Assembly: GCA_003254905.1 (NCBI GenBank)
Contig: QANU01019479.1
Span: forward strand, 348,132 to 412,131
DNA length: 64,000 bases
Reading direction: 5' to 3'
Source of the DNA: Nissolia schottii
Lineage: Eukaryota; Streptophyta; Magnoliopsida; Fabales; Fabaceae
In this document: in pieces, positions 1 to 13,347 of the stretch
Position numbering within the stretch: position 1 is the first letter of the stretch
How the letters are laid out: each line of letters opens with the position of its first letter
The notes under the pieces: generated by a model
Databases searched by the model: none
What the model saw: the letters and a program-made list of their open reading frames with translations, nothing else
What the model was told of the DNA's origin: nothing
Program-made: the position numbers and the translations under genes

Positions 1-3000
1 AACAGATGCGGACAAGGCTGAAAAAAATTCTTGATAGCTCTGCAAAAAACAAGGATAGCCTTGCAAACTTGAAAAAAGAACTGCGTGTGATGCAGGACAA
101 ACTTCGTGATTCTAAGTAAAATAACTTGTTGTTTTACTTTTTTTTAAAAATTGTATTGGTTAAATGCTCTTTGTGCATTAAAGTACTTTGCTGAGGATAT
201 GTAAAATGGTGTGCTATTTTTGATCTGCAGGAAGAAACACGAAAGTTTGAAGCTAAAAATTGGTGAAATAGAAAATCAACTACGTGAATTGAAGGCTGAT
301 AGATATGAAAACGAGAGAGATGCTAAGCTGTCTCAGGCTGTGGAGACTCTGAAACGCCTGTTTCAAGGTGTCCACGGTCGCATGACTGAACTTTGTAGAC
401 CAACGCAGAAGAAGTATAATCTGGCTGTTACTGTTGCTATGGGTAAATTTATGGATGCAGTTGTAGTTGAGGATGAAAAGACTGGAAAGGAATGCATCAA
501 GGTGCTAATGAGATTTCTAATTCTGTTTTGTTGCTGGTGTATAAGAGCTCTGCTTAAGTTTAGTTGGCACCCTCAAGCTGGAGGACTAACATTTGTTGTT
601 TCTTCATCCACAATACTAGCAAAGTTTCTTTTAACTTGTTGCTTGTGTTTCCAGTAGAATTTATGATATGTTTGATACATCTCTTTGATTGCTTCCCATC
701 TAATTGCTGAAATTCAGTAGAACTTGTGTAAAAAATGCCAAAAGAACCATTGCTTCCTATATGTCTCTTATCTCTTTGGTCTATTGACGTGATTGTTACA
801 ATTGCCTAACGCTAGAAATTTGGTGTAAAAATGTCCAATTTCGCCCTTTTAAAGTTCTGTGCTTGGCTTTGATTTGATCTTACTGAATGTATTAATTGGA
901 GCGTTTCTTTCTTCGTTTCTTTACAGTATTTGAAAGATCAGAGGCTTCCTCCTCAGACATTTATTCCTCTGCAATCAATTCGAGTAAAGCCAATACTGGA
1001 AAGATTGCGCACGTTAGGGGGTACAGCAAAACTTGTTTTTGATGTGATTCAATATCCTTTTCTGCCAGTGGCTGCTTTTGTACAATCTGGTTGCAGAAGT
1101 GTTTACAGGATCTTCCAGATTTTGTTGTTTGATTCTTAACTTCATATCAAATGGGATTTTCTTTTTCTTGTTATTTACCTTCTACAGCTTGCTTTTCCAT
1201 CATCATGATTTAACTATTTTGTCTGCTTTAAAAGATCAAGAATGTGTGATGTCAACCACAGTGCTTGAAAATTTCTGAACTCTGGGAAACCACCCACCAC
1301 CTTTTTATTTAGTGCAATTATTTTGTCAGTGATTGCATACTTTTGCAATACTTTTGCTGCACACGTTTCCTGCTGCATATAACTAGTGTTTTGAAAAATC
1401 TAAAGGAACAGGCAATCTTCTTAGAAAACAAAAGCATATAAACAGCTGTTTCTATGGGTGTAGTTATCGTGTCTGCCACTGAGATGGTAGAGCTGCTGTC
1501 ATCGTACCACATAGAAGTTTATTGGTCTCAATTCTTTTGTTAAGCTTTTAATTTCTAACTGTTTACCCACCTCATATTCTTCTCATCATTAGTGTGTTGT
1601 GCTGCATTATGTTTTAGCTTCTGTTCTTGGTGCGTTACCTGTAGCTCCATAAAATTAAATCCTCTTGCTAGTCAGATTTATTTTTTCAAATGTGACAAAT
1701 TTTGTTGTTTTCCTTTCATAAAAATTGCTGTTGTAGTTTCTGTCAACTAATGAATTCCTATACTAGGTCGTCTATTAAGCACTGAGCATCACTCATTCTT
1801 GTATTTCTTCTCATTACCCTCTATATGGCTATTCGTCACGTAGTTTAGGTTTATATTCATGCTTGTTGCTAATCACTTAAGTATATGCCTTCAATGAATT
1901 GAAAAGTTCTTTAAGCTTTTCAACTTAACTAGTGCAAGTTTGATCCCTCCTTGGAGAAGGCAGTTCTCTTTGCTGTAGGGAATACTCTTGTTTGTGATGA
2001 TCTTGAGGAGGCCAAAGATTTAGGCTGGGGTGGTGAGAGGTTTAAAGGTAACTATGCCTTTTTTCTATTCTCTACTGGCACTGTATCTTCTTACTGTCAT
2101 ATGTCAGTAGAATTTAATGGGTGTACTCAGATGTTTCTCTTCTTTTTACTTGCATTTGTTTTTTTTCCCACTGGTTTTGTATTATCCTTTCTTTTTGGCT
2201 ACTCAGTTTATAACTTTTACCTGACTTTGTGATCTTTACACTTTTTATTGCTTATCTAACAACCATTTTACTTCTTGGGATACTCACTGTATGTATTATG
2301 CATGTGATGCATTCTGGTGCTTTCAATGCTGTTATACATGTCAGAATGCAAAATAGTGAACATTGTCTTATCTGATTTGGTTAGTTGTAACTGTGGATGG
2401 AATTCTGCTGACGAAATCTGGCACAATGACTGGTGGTACTAGTGGTGGAATGGAAGCAAGGTCCAATAAGTGGGATGACAAGAAAATTGAAGGTTTTTCT
2501 TATCAATATAAACATATGTTTAACGTAACTCAGTTTCTGCTCTAGCTATAAACTTGCTGTTTTTTAGGACTTAATAAAAAGAAAGAGCAGTATGAATCGG
2601 AGTTGGAAGAGATAGGATCAATAAGAGACATGCACCTTAAAGAGTCTGAAGCAGCTGGAAAAATTAGTGGACTTGAGAAGAAAATTCAGTATGCTGAGAT
2701 TGAGAAGGTAACTCTGATGATTTAAATATTTTCCTGGCAACAATCAAGATTATTGGTTGATCTGACCTGGTACAATTAAGGATGAATTTCTTGTTGCATT
2801 TTATTGCCATTTGCATTTCTCTGTCCTCGGAATGTTGGATTTGCTTGATATGTTTATATTATTATGGCCTTGAGGATGTGTTTTGTGTGGCACATTGTAG
2901 CTTTCTTTGGAAGAGATTATTCAATCGTATTTTGGTTTATCTAGTTCAATAAGCTCCTACAAAGCATTTTGATCCTTTTTTGACAAGCTTATCGAAGCAG

Positions 3001-6000
3001 CTGATTAAATTCATTAGTTGTTTTGGGCTTGTTTTCATATGCTATATGTTAAAGCTTTTGAGAACAAAATATGGTGATGGATTCTCTATGCTATGAGATT
3101 GAGAGATTGAATGGCTCTACTTCATTATTAGTCTTTTCTTGTTTTGTTTTTGTACTTGTAGAGATGATATCTTGTCTTCCTATCTTTTGTAATTATCTTT
3201 TCCTTCTCAATGATTTTCGAACATATCTCTGAACACTGGCACAGCCTCTCTCTTTGTACATATGCTTATAAGCTTATTCAATTAGGTTGGAGTGCCAAAT
3301 AATTACAGAGAGAGGGAAAGGACCAATGGATATTGGGTTTTCTGGTTGTCTATGGCATGGATAGTTTATATGGAATTCAGTGCTTGAGAATGAAATTTTT
3401 GTGTATCTGTAGATGGATAAATGCTAGCTTTGGCTGGGCATGGATTAGAGAACCTTCTATTTGTTGGTGACTTTTCTTTGTCTTCTTATCCATATGAATA
3501 TTCCGATTACTTAATTTTCCTTCTATATTGTCAACTTTTTACAGGGAAGCATAGAAGACAAACTTTCTAGTTTGAGCCGGGATAGAGAGGCCATCAAAGA
3601 AGAAATTGAACGTATTAGTCCAGAACTTCAGAAGGTGATGTTGCATTCTTCTTTGTTTAGTCTCATACTCTCAGTAATATACTTGTAAACCTAACCTGGT
3701 GTTTACACTCTGTAGTTAAATGATGCTGTTAATAAGAGGAAAACAGAAATACAAAACCGTGAGAAGAACATAAATAAAATAACAGATCGGATTTACAAAG
3801 AGTTTAGCAAGTCAGTTGGGGTTGCAAACATCCGTGAGTATGAAGAAAATCGTCTCAAGGATGCTCAAAATGTAGCAGAGGAGAGGCTGAACCTAAGTAG
3901 CCAACTTTCAAAGTTAAAATATCAGTATGTTCCTTTCCCCCTTTCTACCTAAAAATTGTAACATCTCTTGTTATCTGTTAAAAACTAACCTACATCGCTT
4001 TATGTGTATGCATGTATTTGTGAGCTTGCAAGCAACTTATATCTATGTGCTTTAGTGAAATTGTATTTCAATTCAAAAACGTGAAGTGCAAATTGGTATC
4101 TATTGAAAAAAATGATTTTGTGGAAGAGAAAGAGGAAAGAAGAAAACAACAATTTTTAAAGTTCTACCAAGTCAAGGGTGCTAAGCTGTGACATTGTTTT
4201 ACACTAATCACTGTATTATCTTGGGTATAGAAACAATGTTTGTTGTAGGATTATGATTAGAAGTCTAGGCTGTATGATTGTTCCCTTGTATAAGTGGGTG
4301 GGTGGGTTGACAGCTATCGTCTGCCTAATGCCTATTTTATTGTCAGAATCTTTGCACTAGTAAATTTTATTCTCACATCCATCTTATGGGCTAGCCTGGG
4401 TGTTCCCGAATTAGAGGTTCTATTTTGTTTGGAAGCAACTCTCTGAGAAAATGCCAATAGTCAATTCTGCATTCTGGATCAATATTTTTTTGGACAAAAG
4501 GAGAATTATATTAAGATGAAGAAAGGAGGATTACAAAGATTTAGGATAGGTGGACAAGAGGATCTTCTTTACTTGACCAAATGATAACAAAAGAGAAACA
4601 CCAAAAGATCAAAGTACTCCAATCTCTCAACATATCTGAGAAATCACTCTATGAAGGTCATGAGCTTTACACCAAATGAAAGCCTAATGCCTACTCTTAT
4701 CCCACCAGACCTGATTGCCTGAAATTTATCATTAAAAATGCAGGAATTATGCCCAAATACACGAAATAGTGGCATAGACTGCGCATTGCCACAAGGATTT
4801 GGCTTCCTTCCTTCTCCCAAATCCAGCAAAACTAATCAACAGGAATTGATCCAAATTTCTAGGACAAACCCAACTCTCAGCAACTATGTCAAAGAAATCC
4901 ATAAAGATTTACCCATAGAGCAAGGCAAAAAAAAGGTGTGGAATAGACTTAGAACTCACCGCATATAACACACACATCAGGGGAGATAGTTCTATGTGGC
5001 ATTCATACCTGCAACATATCATTGATATTAATTCTATTACAGACTGCAGCTCAAATAAAGGATTTAACATTAGAGGGAGTTTTGGACATCCAAATAGGCA
5101 TTCTGGATCTGTATTAGTAATTCAACTGAAGCTTTTCTTTGTTATGTGGTATGGAAATATGGAATATGGATCCTTCTAAAATATAGAATGTTCTCACTTA
5201 CCAAAAGTTTATTGTATTGCATCTCCTTTTATGTTCACAAGGTTTTTTTTATTATTATTATTTTGGATGGTAGATACAGGGCAAAATCAAAGTTACAGAA
5301 AGGAAGATATTTGGATCTTGAGTTTCAATATTAATTTGCCAGCCAGTTAGTTATCTTGAAATAATTCATGCGTTATATTTAATGCTCGTTCGTGAAATTA
5401 CTCCACAGGTTGGAATATGAGCAGAATCGGGACATGAGTTCACGAATTCAAGAACTGGAATCTTCCCTTAATTCTTTAGAGAATGATTTAAAACGGGTAC
5501 AGAACAAAGAAGCTGAAGCAAAATTAGCAGCCGAGAAAGCTACTGAAGAGATTGATGAGCTTAAGGAAGCAGTTAAAGGTATATTTGGCACAATCATAGT
5601 TACTAAACTCTCGAGTTAACTCTTTAACTCTTGCTATTTTATGATCTTACCACATAAAAATGAGTTAACTCTCATTTAAACATTTTTTTTTGGGTGTAAA
5701 CTTGTATAAGTTTAAGTAAACTTGATAAAAATCGATTGCGAGTCTACTATTTTAAATTAACAGTTTATTTATTCCTTAAAATGTGCAAGTTTGATAACTT
5801 TTGTTGGATATTTACTTGACATGTGTATGTTAAATAATATCAATTGAGTTTATTAAGCTAATTTTATATATTTATCATAATTGAGTTATGTTTTATTCAA
5901 CTACAAAGTAATATGCACGCAGAATAAAATATAACATACAATTAAGTCATAAATTAAGGTATATTGTATGATATTTCTTTTATTTGTTATTATAAAGTTA

Positions 6001-9000
6001 ACATTGTTCACTATCAATTATGAATGGCATATGATATATTGCTTACATAATATAGTGTTTACATCGATAAATTTTACGAGTTTATGAGTCGAGTTTACAA
6101 TTTGAGTTTACGTAAACTCTTGAGTTTAACAATCTTGGGCACAATTTCTGTTTGCTTTAAAATATAGATAGAAGAACACTTCAGTTTATTGTGTTTAAGT
6201 GGGTTTGCTCTCTCTTTTTTCCCCTCTTCTTCCTTTTTAGAGTTGGGTTGTTATTGGAGTGAAGGCTTGTAAATCTGGGTAGTGCTCTGCTATTTCCCAT
6301 TTGAAATTGATGGGAAAATAATTCAATCTTGACAGAAGCAAACCCACTATTGCTTCGATTTGTTATTTATTTTTTCTGCCTTGCTTGTCTTAATAGTTTT
6401 TCTGTTCTCGTGCTACTGCTGTAGAGTGGAAATCAAGGTCAGAAGATTGTGAAAAGGAAATCCAAGAATGGAAGAAGCGGGCTTCTTCAGCGACAACAAA
6501 CATATCCAAACTTAATCGTCTGATAAACTCTAAGGTTACACGGGCAAAAATTGTTGTCTTTTCTGTAACTTATAAGCATATTGTATAGATGGCCAACATC
6601 TTTAGTGTCTTTACAGGAGGCACAGATTGAGCAGTTGATTGTACAAAAGCAGGAAATATTAGAGAAATGTGAACTAGAACAGATTAGCCTCCCAACTATA
6701 TCAGATCCAATGGATACTGACATCTCAACACCTGGTCCAGTTTTTGACTTTGATCAGCTAAGTAGGGCACTGAAAGATAGAAGACATTCTGACAAGGAGA
6801 AAATTGAGGTAGAATTTAGGCAAAAAATGGATTCCTTGGTATCTGAAATTGAAAGAACAGCACCGAATTTGAAGGCATTGGACCAGTATGAGGCTCTGCT
6901 GGAAAAGGAAAAAGCTGTCACTGAAGAGTTTGAAGCTGTCAGGAAAGAGGAGAAGGAAAAAGCTGATAGATTCAATACAGTTAAACAGAGGAGGTACAAA
7001 GTTATTGTATTTCCATTATTCATTGGGACGTCATTTGTATACTATTAGCACATAGCCAATATGTCTTGCATGATTTGTTTAGGTGGGCTACATTAAGTGG
7101 TGTTATCATGAAATTACATAAAGACAGCTTAATGAGAAAAATGAAATAGCTTGTTGTTTGTAGAAGTGAGGAGTGTTTTTTAACTTGTGATGGTGTGTCG
7201 ATTGGACTGTTTGATTTACCAACTTTAAGCGAATGGTGTAATGTGCATGAATATGGGTAATTCAATTTTATATTTATTTGCAGGGGTAAACTCATGTCAA
7301 GGAACAGGGGCTAAAGTTGATTCTTGAGTTACCTTTTTTTTTTTTTTTTGGGAATAATTGTTCTTAGTACATGTTTATCTAACTGGAACTGATGTTATTA
7401 CTGACATCAAGAGGAGTTTAGAAGCAAAACTGTGTTTGAATGGTGTGATGCTTTTATCTGCCTCTATTGAGAGGCATATAGTCATGTAGATTTGAAACAC
7501 TATTTTGTATGTAGCTCATCTGGTGAGAGAATGAACCATATATCTCATGTTTGAAATATTGTTTGCTGCTATTATTTATGGAAAGTGGCTATACTATATA
7601 TTTCCCTTTGGCATATGCCATTTTTATGTAAGTATTGCTTTGCATAACAGAGTAATCAATAGCGGTTAGGTGTGGCTGAGATTCTCCACTCCCAGAAACT
7701 TGTGGCAGAGCATGCCATGTGACACTGTAGCACACTGCAATGTAGTCCTTGGCAGGCATAAGTGGCAGCCAAAGTGGCTGGTACTGGGGTTTCTAGTATA
7801 TATCCGGTCTCTGTACCCTCCCTCTACATTGGAGAACCTATAGTGCATCTTCCTGGAACACAGAATGCTATTGCTAGGGCTTACTCCACATAGTTGCTGT
7901 GGCTGTTCAGCTCTGTTTCAATCATGGCCTCTTGGAAATTTCCTTCCTATGTCATGTTTCACACATTTCATGCCCAGCTGTGCTTCTAGTGCCCAAATGT
8001 GAACTTATTTTTGGATAATAAAACCTGTTTCTCTAGGGGAGTTTAGCCCACGGTCTAGTGGTTGCTCCTGCACTCAGTGACTCGAGTTTGAGTCATAGGG
8101 TGGATAAAAAGTTTCCTTACTATCTTAGTAAAACTTATTCAGACCCGAAAACATGTCACTGTCCTTTTCTTTTTCTAATAATTGTCATTACTTTTTTTGG
8201 TAATTGACACCGCTTTCTTTCTTTACTCTTTAGTAGTAAGTGTTATTGTATTTTCTTAGTTTATACTTTATACACTAGTCGTTAACATTTTGATGTATGG
8301 GAGGTTATCTTTTGGTATCTGTTTTAGAGCTTGATTTGAATATTGAATCTTTGTATTTACTGGTATGGCATCATCTGTCTTTTGTGAAGCGAAGTTTGTC
8401 TGTTGAATGCAGGTATGAATTGTTCATGGATGCTTTCAACCATATATCTGGTAATATAGATAAAATTTACAAACAACTTACGAAGAGCAACACACATCCG
8501 CTGGGTGGAACAGCATACCTTAACTTGGAAAATGAGGATGATCCATTTCTACATGGCATCAAATACACTGCTATGCCACCAACAAAGCGCTTTCGTGATA
8601 TGGAGCAGCTCTCTGGTGGGGAAAAGACTGTTGCTGCGCTTGCGTTGTTATTTTCCATCCACAGGTATAATTGGTTTGTACTTGTATACCTACCTATGTG
8701 CAAGGTGCATATTCTTAAATTTAGATTTGATTATCTCCAAATTACTCTGAAGTTTTTAGCTTTAATTATGAGTTCGTCTAAGCAATATACTGGACATATC
8801 TGGCATAAAGCAATTTTGTTGGGATTTCATTTGCATGTTCTGTTGACATGGTTCCAATCTTGCTTCTTGTTTCAGCTACAAGCCTTCGCCATTTTTCATA
8901 TTGGATGAAGTTGATGCTGCATTGGACAACTTGAATGTTGCTAAGGTTGCTGGATTTATCCGTTCAAAATCTTGCGAAGGGGCGAGGCTTAGTCAGGATG

Positions 9001-9292
9001 CTGATGGTGGCAGTGGTTTTCAAAGTATTGTGATATCACTAAAAGACAGCTTTTATGACAAAGCTGAAGCCTTGGTTGGGGTTTACAGAGACTCTGAAAG
9101 AGGGTAAGATTCTTCACATTATTAATTGATTTAATTATTATCATTTTGCCATTACTTTTTAATATGTTGATTTCATAAATCTATTATACGTACCTAGTTT
9201 ACACCATATACACAATGTGTTTTCTTTTTTTGTTTTTGGGCAGGTGTTCGAAAACGCTCACATTTGATCTTACTAAATACCGTGAGTCCTAA
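1..9292 (+). CDS. SMC1: Cohesin subunit SMC1, C-terminal part (5' end outside window)
   Basis: Structural maintenance of chromosomes 1, the nuclear ATPase that pairs with SMC3 in the cohesin ring. Exons read as 1-115 (codons start at base 3), 231-501, 927-1051, 1938-2047, 2385-2492, 2568-2707, 3545-3634, 3716-3924, 5409-5578, 6425-6534, 6617-6993, 8413-8664, 8876-9103, 9244-9292; all phases agree and give 783 residues plus stop, about 63% of the usual 1220-1240. In order: end of the N-terminal coiled coil; hinge (exons 2-5, with a Gly-rich turn near 2420-2450); returning coiled coil rich in Lys/Glu (exons 6-11); C-terminal ATPase lobe. The ABC signature LSGGEK is at 8609-8626, and the Walker B/D-loop [10 protein letters not shown] starts at 8898. 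Most introns are GT-AG; the third is not (see separate entry). The Walker A half lies upstream of the window. No lesion is seen. Family call is very secure; exon edges are inferred from conservation. Confidence 0.96.
1052..1937 (+). other. U12-type (AT-AA) intron of SMC1
   Basis: The exon before it ends in VFDVI plus two bases of a Gln codon. The next bases are ATATCCTTTT, the canonical U12 donor. The only in-frame 3' end that restores the conserved VIQFDP is at 1937, giving terminal AA. A U12-like branch site, CTTAAC, lies at 1924-1929, about 10 bases before the end, and there is no polypyrimidine tract. A GT-AG alternative (donor at 1044, acceptor AG at 1931-1932) would also be in frame but replaces the conserved VIQ with CK. 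Confidence 0.75.
8036..8150 (+). mobile_element. tRNA-derived SINE-like insert in an SMC1 intron
   Basis: Inside the intron before exon 12. An A-box-like stretch (TCTAGTGGTTGC, about 8054-8065) is followed about 20 bases later by a B-box-like stretch (CGAGTTTGAGTCA, 8083-8095). This is the layout of plant tRNA-derived SINEs. No clear poly-A tail or target duplication was found, so the ends are approximate. Confidence 0.45.
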
Positions 9293-10689
9293 AATCAATC
9301 CTTAGGCTACTGACTACAGTGGATAAGCCTGCCTGCTATGTACATCAACTTTGTTGTTTGGACATATAAAAAGGTGTAGACACATTGTCACCCCTCTCAC
9401 AATACATCATGGGGTCCATTTCTTACATTTGCACGTCCTAAGAGCATTTTTCTATGTACATTTGCATGTTTAGTTCTTGTTTAAAGGTGGTTGAACCTAT
9501 GTTTACTTATTCTCAACCCTCTTGTCAATGACTTATGTTTAGGTGGTCATCCTGGGTTTATGTTTAAAATTATTGTAAATAGGGACTTGATGTCATTTCT
9601 GCCATTGGAAATGTAGAATGCAGTAGGTAGATGACAAATAGCTTTGTTCTTGAAATAGATTTTCATTCATGTATTTCGTTTCTCTTGCATGACCTTTGAT
9701 CTTCATATTTATGCTATGTACAGCTCTTTTAAAAGTCAAAGAGGCATAAGAATTAGAGCATATTTATTTATTATGAACGAATTGGAAGAAGATGTGGAGT
9801 TTGCGCTGGGATGCATTTTGTGGAGGGTGAAAGGCTGAGTCTTGGAGAACTTTTGGGCCTTTCTTGGTCCGCGATTCTTCATTAAAATCTACTGGTCTAT
9901 AGGCTATAGTTGAAAAAGCAAATTTCGGGAAAAAAAAGACTCACCAAAGTAGTGGACTCGCGAAATAAGTGAGCATCCATAAATTTCACATCTTAACCTG
10001 TGATTTTCTTTTCAATTAAGTTACACAAATGTGTACAAATTCAAAATTAAAAAATAAAAAGTCTATCAACATATAAAACATAGATAGTCTCACTTTATGG
10101 ATTATACACGTCAACAACAAAAAAAAGAAAATCTATCCCAAAGGAATAACCTAATTTTTAGAGAATAAATGATAAACTAATAGTTTAACTTTAGAAGGCT
10201 TTGATGCACCTTAAAAGTTTAGTATTTGATGCACCTGGTAGAGTATGGGGAACTACATTGACTAATAACTTGATAGACTCATTAAAATAGACCACCTATG
10301 GAACCACATATTAGTGGTGCATCCCATAAGTTCCCCAAATCTCTAGATGAGATCCTCCTCGTCTCATTATTCCACCTACCCCATCGAAGCATTGAGTGCT
10401 GAGCTCCAACGAGAAATGGACTCTAAATCTTCACATCATTTTGTTCCAATATTTTCTCAATAATCACTGATAAACTCAGATACACCAGCTTGGGGGGTTT
10501 TAGAGAGTGTGCAGTTAGAAGGAAAGAAAAATTGCAGTTCATTAGGTTCCCGTCTCGTTCCACGGAAGCCATGGGAGAATGTGCTCCTTCGTCACGGCAA
10601 GCTGCTGGCGATGGAAAGCTGCTAGATTTGGCTCTCCGTTAGAGAAGCCAAGAGTAGCCATTGGATGCAATGTAATGTAATTACCACAA
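9293..10689. other. Intergenic spacer after SMC1
   Basis: AT-rich sequence that should include the SMC1 3' UTR in its first few hundred bases. No open reading frame, RNA gene or recognisable repeat was found. Confidence 0.6.
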
Positions 10690-11440
10690 GATGATCCCAT
10701 CCAAGCCCAAGAATTCAGTAATTAGTAATTAGTTGCCAAATATCAGGGGGAAACAAAGTAGGCAGATGAAAAAGATTCCAAGAGCCATTATGCCACAAGT
10801 CACGAACACAGAGCTCAAAGTCTGATATGGATGTACGGTACAAGCCTGCAAAGGGGTCCCACACCTAACCAATCAGAGTACCACACACAGGAATTTCTAG
10901 CGCCCAAAAAAAGGCTCGTGCCAACCCTTGACCAAGCTCTGCCAAATATAAGAAGAAAAGGCTCTGAAGAAACAGTAGAACGAACATAAATATTGTGAAG
11001 AATGGAGACCTAAAACATATCTGAATTGATGAGGAAAGAAGCTATTAATTTGCCAAGAAGAGCGACATTTTGGAAGCGGGCAGTACAAACAGCAAGGCCG
11101 CCAAAATATTTAGGAGAAGAAACCACATTCCAATTGACAAGATTCAAACTTGCTCACAGCTAGATCAATATTGTGAATAATAAACCTTGAGGAACCCAAA
11201 AAGCCTGCATAGTATAAATAGGTATAGAGGAGATAACAGACATGGCCAAGCAAATTCGCCCAGCACGATTTAGAAGAGAGCCTTTCCATCTAGCCAACTT
11301 ATTTTGAATTCTCTCCACAATACCTGCAAAATGAATGAATTTTCTTGATCCGTCCTTGCAATAGCGAAAACCTCGAGTATTTCCCTTCAAGAGGGATAAT
11401 GATATCATTGAGCGAGCATAAGGTGCATCCATACCTTTTG
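10690..11440 (-). mobile_element. Decayed LINE reverse transcriptase remnant
   Basis: Read on the minus strand, 11160-11432 encodes the end of a plant non-LTR reverse transcriptase. Recognisable parts are NKLARWKGSLLNRAGRICLA followed by SSIPIYTMQAFWVPQG, which match the family's 'kl..Wk...LS.AGR..L..SV..SiPiY' block. Further downstream (to about 10700) shifted frames give NVALLGKLI and the usual GW...WYSDWLG-like linker. Several frameshifts and stops; dead. Part of the LINE ORF2 3' end only. Confidence 0.75.
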
Positions 11441-13171
11441 GAATTAGGACAATTAACGGTTTCTACCAGATTGGGATCAATCCATGAAAGCAGAGCGGAC
11501 TAAATGCCAGATATCGTCAGACAAGTACATGCCAATATTGTTTTATTGTGAAAACCATCCGACCTTGGAGCAGTATAAGGTTTCATCTGAGCAACAGCCT
11601 GCCATGCCAAACTTCCTCCTTGGACACCATACGAGTTTCCGAAGGCAGGAGAGTGTCATTAAACTCTAATAATGAGAGAGCCCAAGGACCGTGGATCTCA
11701 TTCCGCAAATGCTTATAGCTCCCTCGTTACATTTGGGGTGGGGTTAGCGTATACAACACTGCAATACCATAAATCATAGCCCGAACCCAAGGAAAAAGGA
11801 CACCACTTGCGGATGAATATCAATCATTGGACAAAGCTAAACAAGTATCACAGGACCCGGCCACTATGCCCAACTGTCTCACCTGCTGGCGATTCTTTCT
11901 CCGCGCTCTGCAATTCTGCTTCGTTTGGTCATCCATTGACAGATCCGGAATTCCTTGATTTCGTCTCGCACTTGTAACCGAATCCTTGATTATTTTGGCC
12001 CAAATTAATTCAGGAAATATCTCGAATCCACAGCATTTAATGCCTCATTTAAATTCAATATTGTGACTTTCTTTTGAAATAAGATCAATATTGTCGATAT
12101 GAGGTTGCTTAAAGTGGTAAGTGTCTTAGCCTTTTAATTATAAGTCTCATTTTGAGTTTTGAGAATGAAAACAATTCTCATTGGGAGATCTACGTTGTTT
12201 TTAGGGATCTCAGTTGGATTAGTCATTTTCTAATAATATGGTTTGAGTGATGATGACTCCATAAAATGTTTTTTCTTCCTATAAAATATGATAAGTTGCT
12301 TGAAAATGAATTGAACTTTCGTACTTAGTCATATATATCCTAATAAATTTATTAAAATTTTTAAGTACATCACTATTTTTGGAAGAGAATCTCCATTTTT
12401 ACCCTAAAATTTATCCCTATCTACCTCTTAAGTTGATAAAAATACTAAAAAAGAAAAACACGAAATTAATAAATTATGCCTAGCTTAGCCGCGGTAAATG
12501 TGGCTATAATGAATTTATTCTGTCCATCCGAAAAAAAAAATCGAATTTATCCTGTCCAAAGACAGACTTTCATATTTTCTAATGAGAAATTTTACATAAA
12601 CTACGTGAACACTTATATATACACAACCTATAAAATATAACAAAAAGAAAAAATTGTTATATAATACAACAAGTATGTGAAATTCATATGTTATCCATAT
12701 TTTATTATCCATTTTTGTTATTTACGTGACAGATCCATTTTCTAATATTTTTGTCTTAAACTTATAAATTTGAAGTGAGGAATTTTGAGGCATTTTTTCT
12801 TTTCTATCCAATCCCATTATCAATGGCGTGTTGAAAATGGGAAAATTTCATCAATGAGAGATCCCTAATTGTTTCTTGAACTTAAGTGAAATTAGGTCGA
12901 GTTTATCAAAATTCTAAGCATGGGGTCTAGATTCCGAGAAAGGGCTCGGAGCATTTACATATTTGAAGTTGTTCTGTTCGTACTGCAGGTTGCAGGTCAA
13001 GCTAATATTAAGTCCATTCAGCATTCAGAGAAGAGAAAATAGTTAGTTGGTACCTGGCGCCTAATCAAAGAAATGGAACACAAAACCCCTATTTTTGGCG
13101 CCACTAAAAACGTCAAATTCAAAGGCAGTGATTCATCATTGCCTTGTTGGCACAAACGAGAGAAAATCATA

Positions 13172-13207
<36 letters not shown>

Positions 13208-13347
13208 TGTTAAAACCACTTTAATTTCCACATTTCCCCCTCCCCCGTTCCCCGACCAATCTCCGGCGGCTTTCCGGCAAATCCTCCGTGCCGGAAAACC
13301 CGATCCAGCAGGGGAGGAGACCTTCATCAATTTCATGATAATCAGCC
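11441..13347. other. Intergenic spacer upstream of the patellin gene
   Basis: AT-rich with a short CT microsatellite at its 3' end, in the probable 5' UTR or promoter of the patellin gene. No gene was found. Sequence up to about 11950 may be further LINE debris. Confidence 0.5.
13174..13202 (+). repeat. (CT)n microsatellite
   Basis: About 14 CT units ending about 145 bases before the patellin start codon. Such tracts are common in plant 5' leaders. Confidence 0.9.

Noticed and set aside
4480..4980. Possible LINE or other gene fragment in SMC1 intron 8
   Set aside because: Short open frames on both strands with no recognisable motif. The 1484-base intron is large, but I cannot assign the insert.
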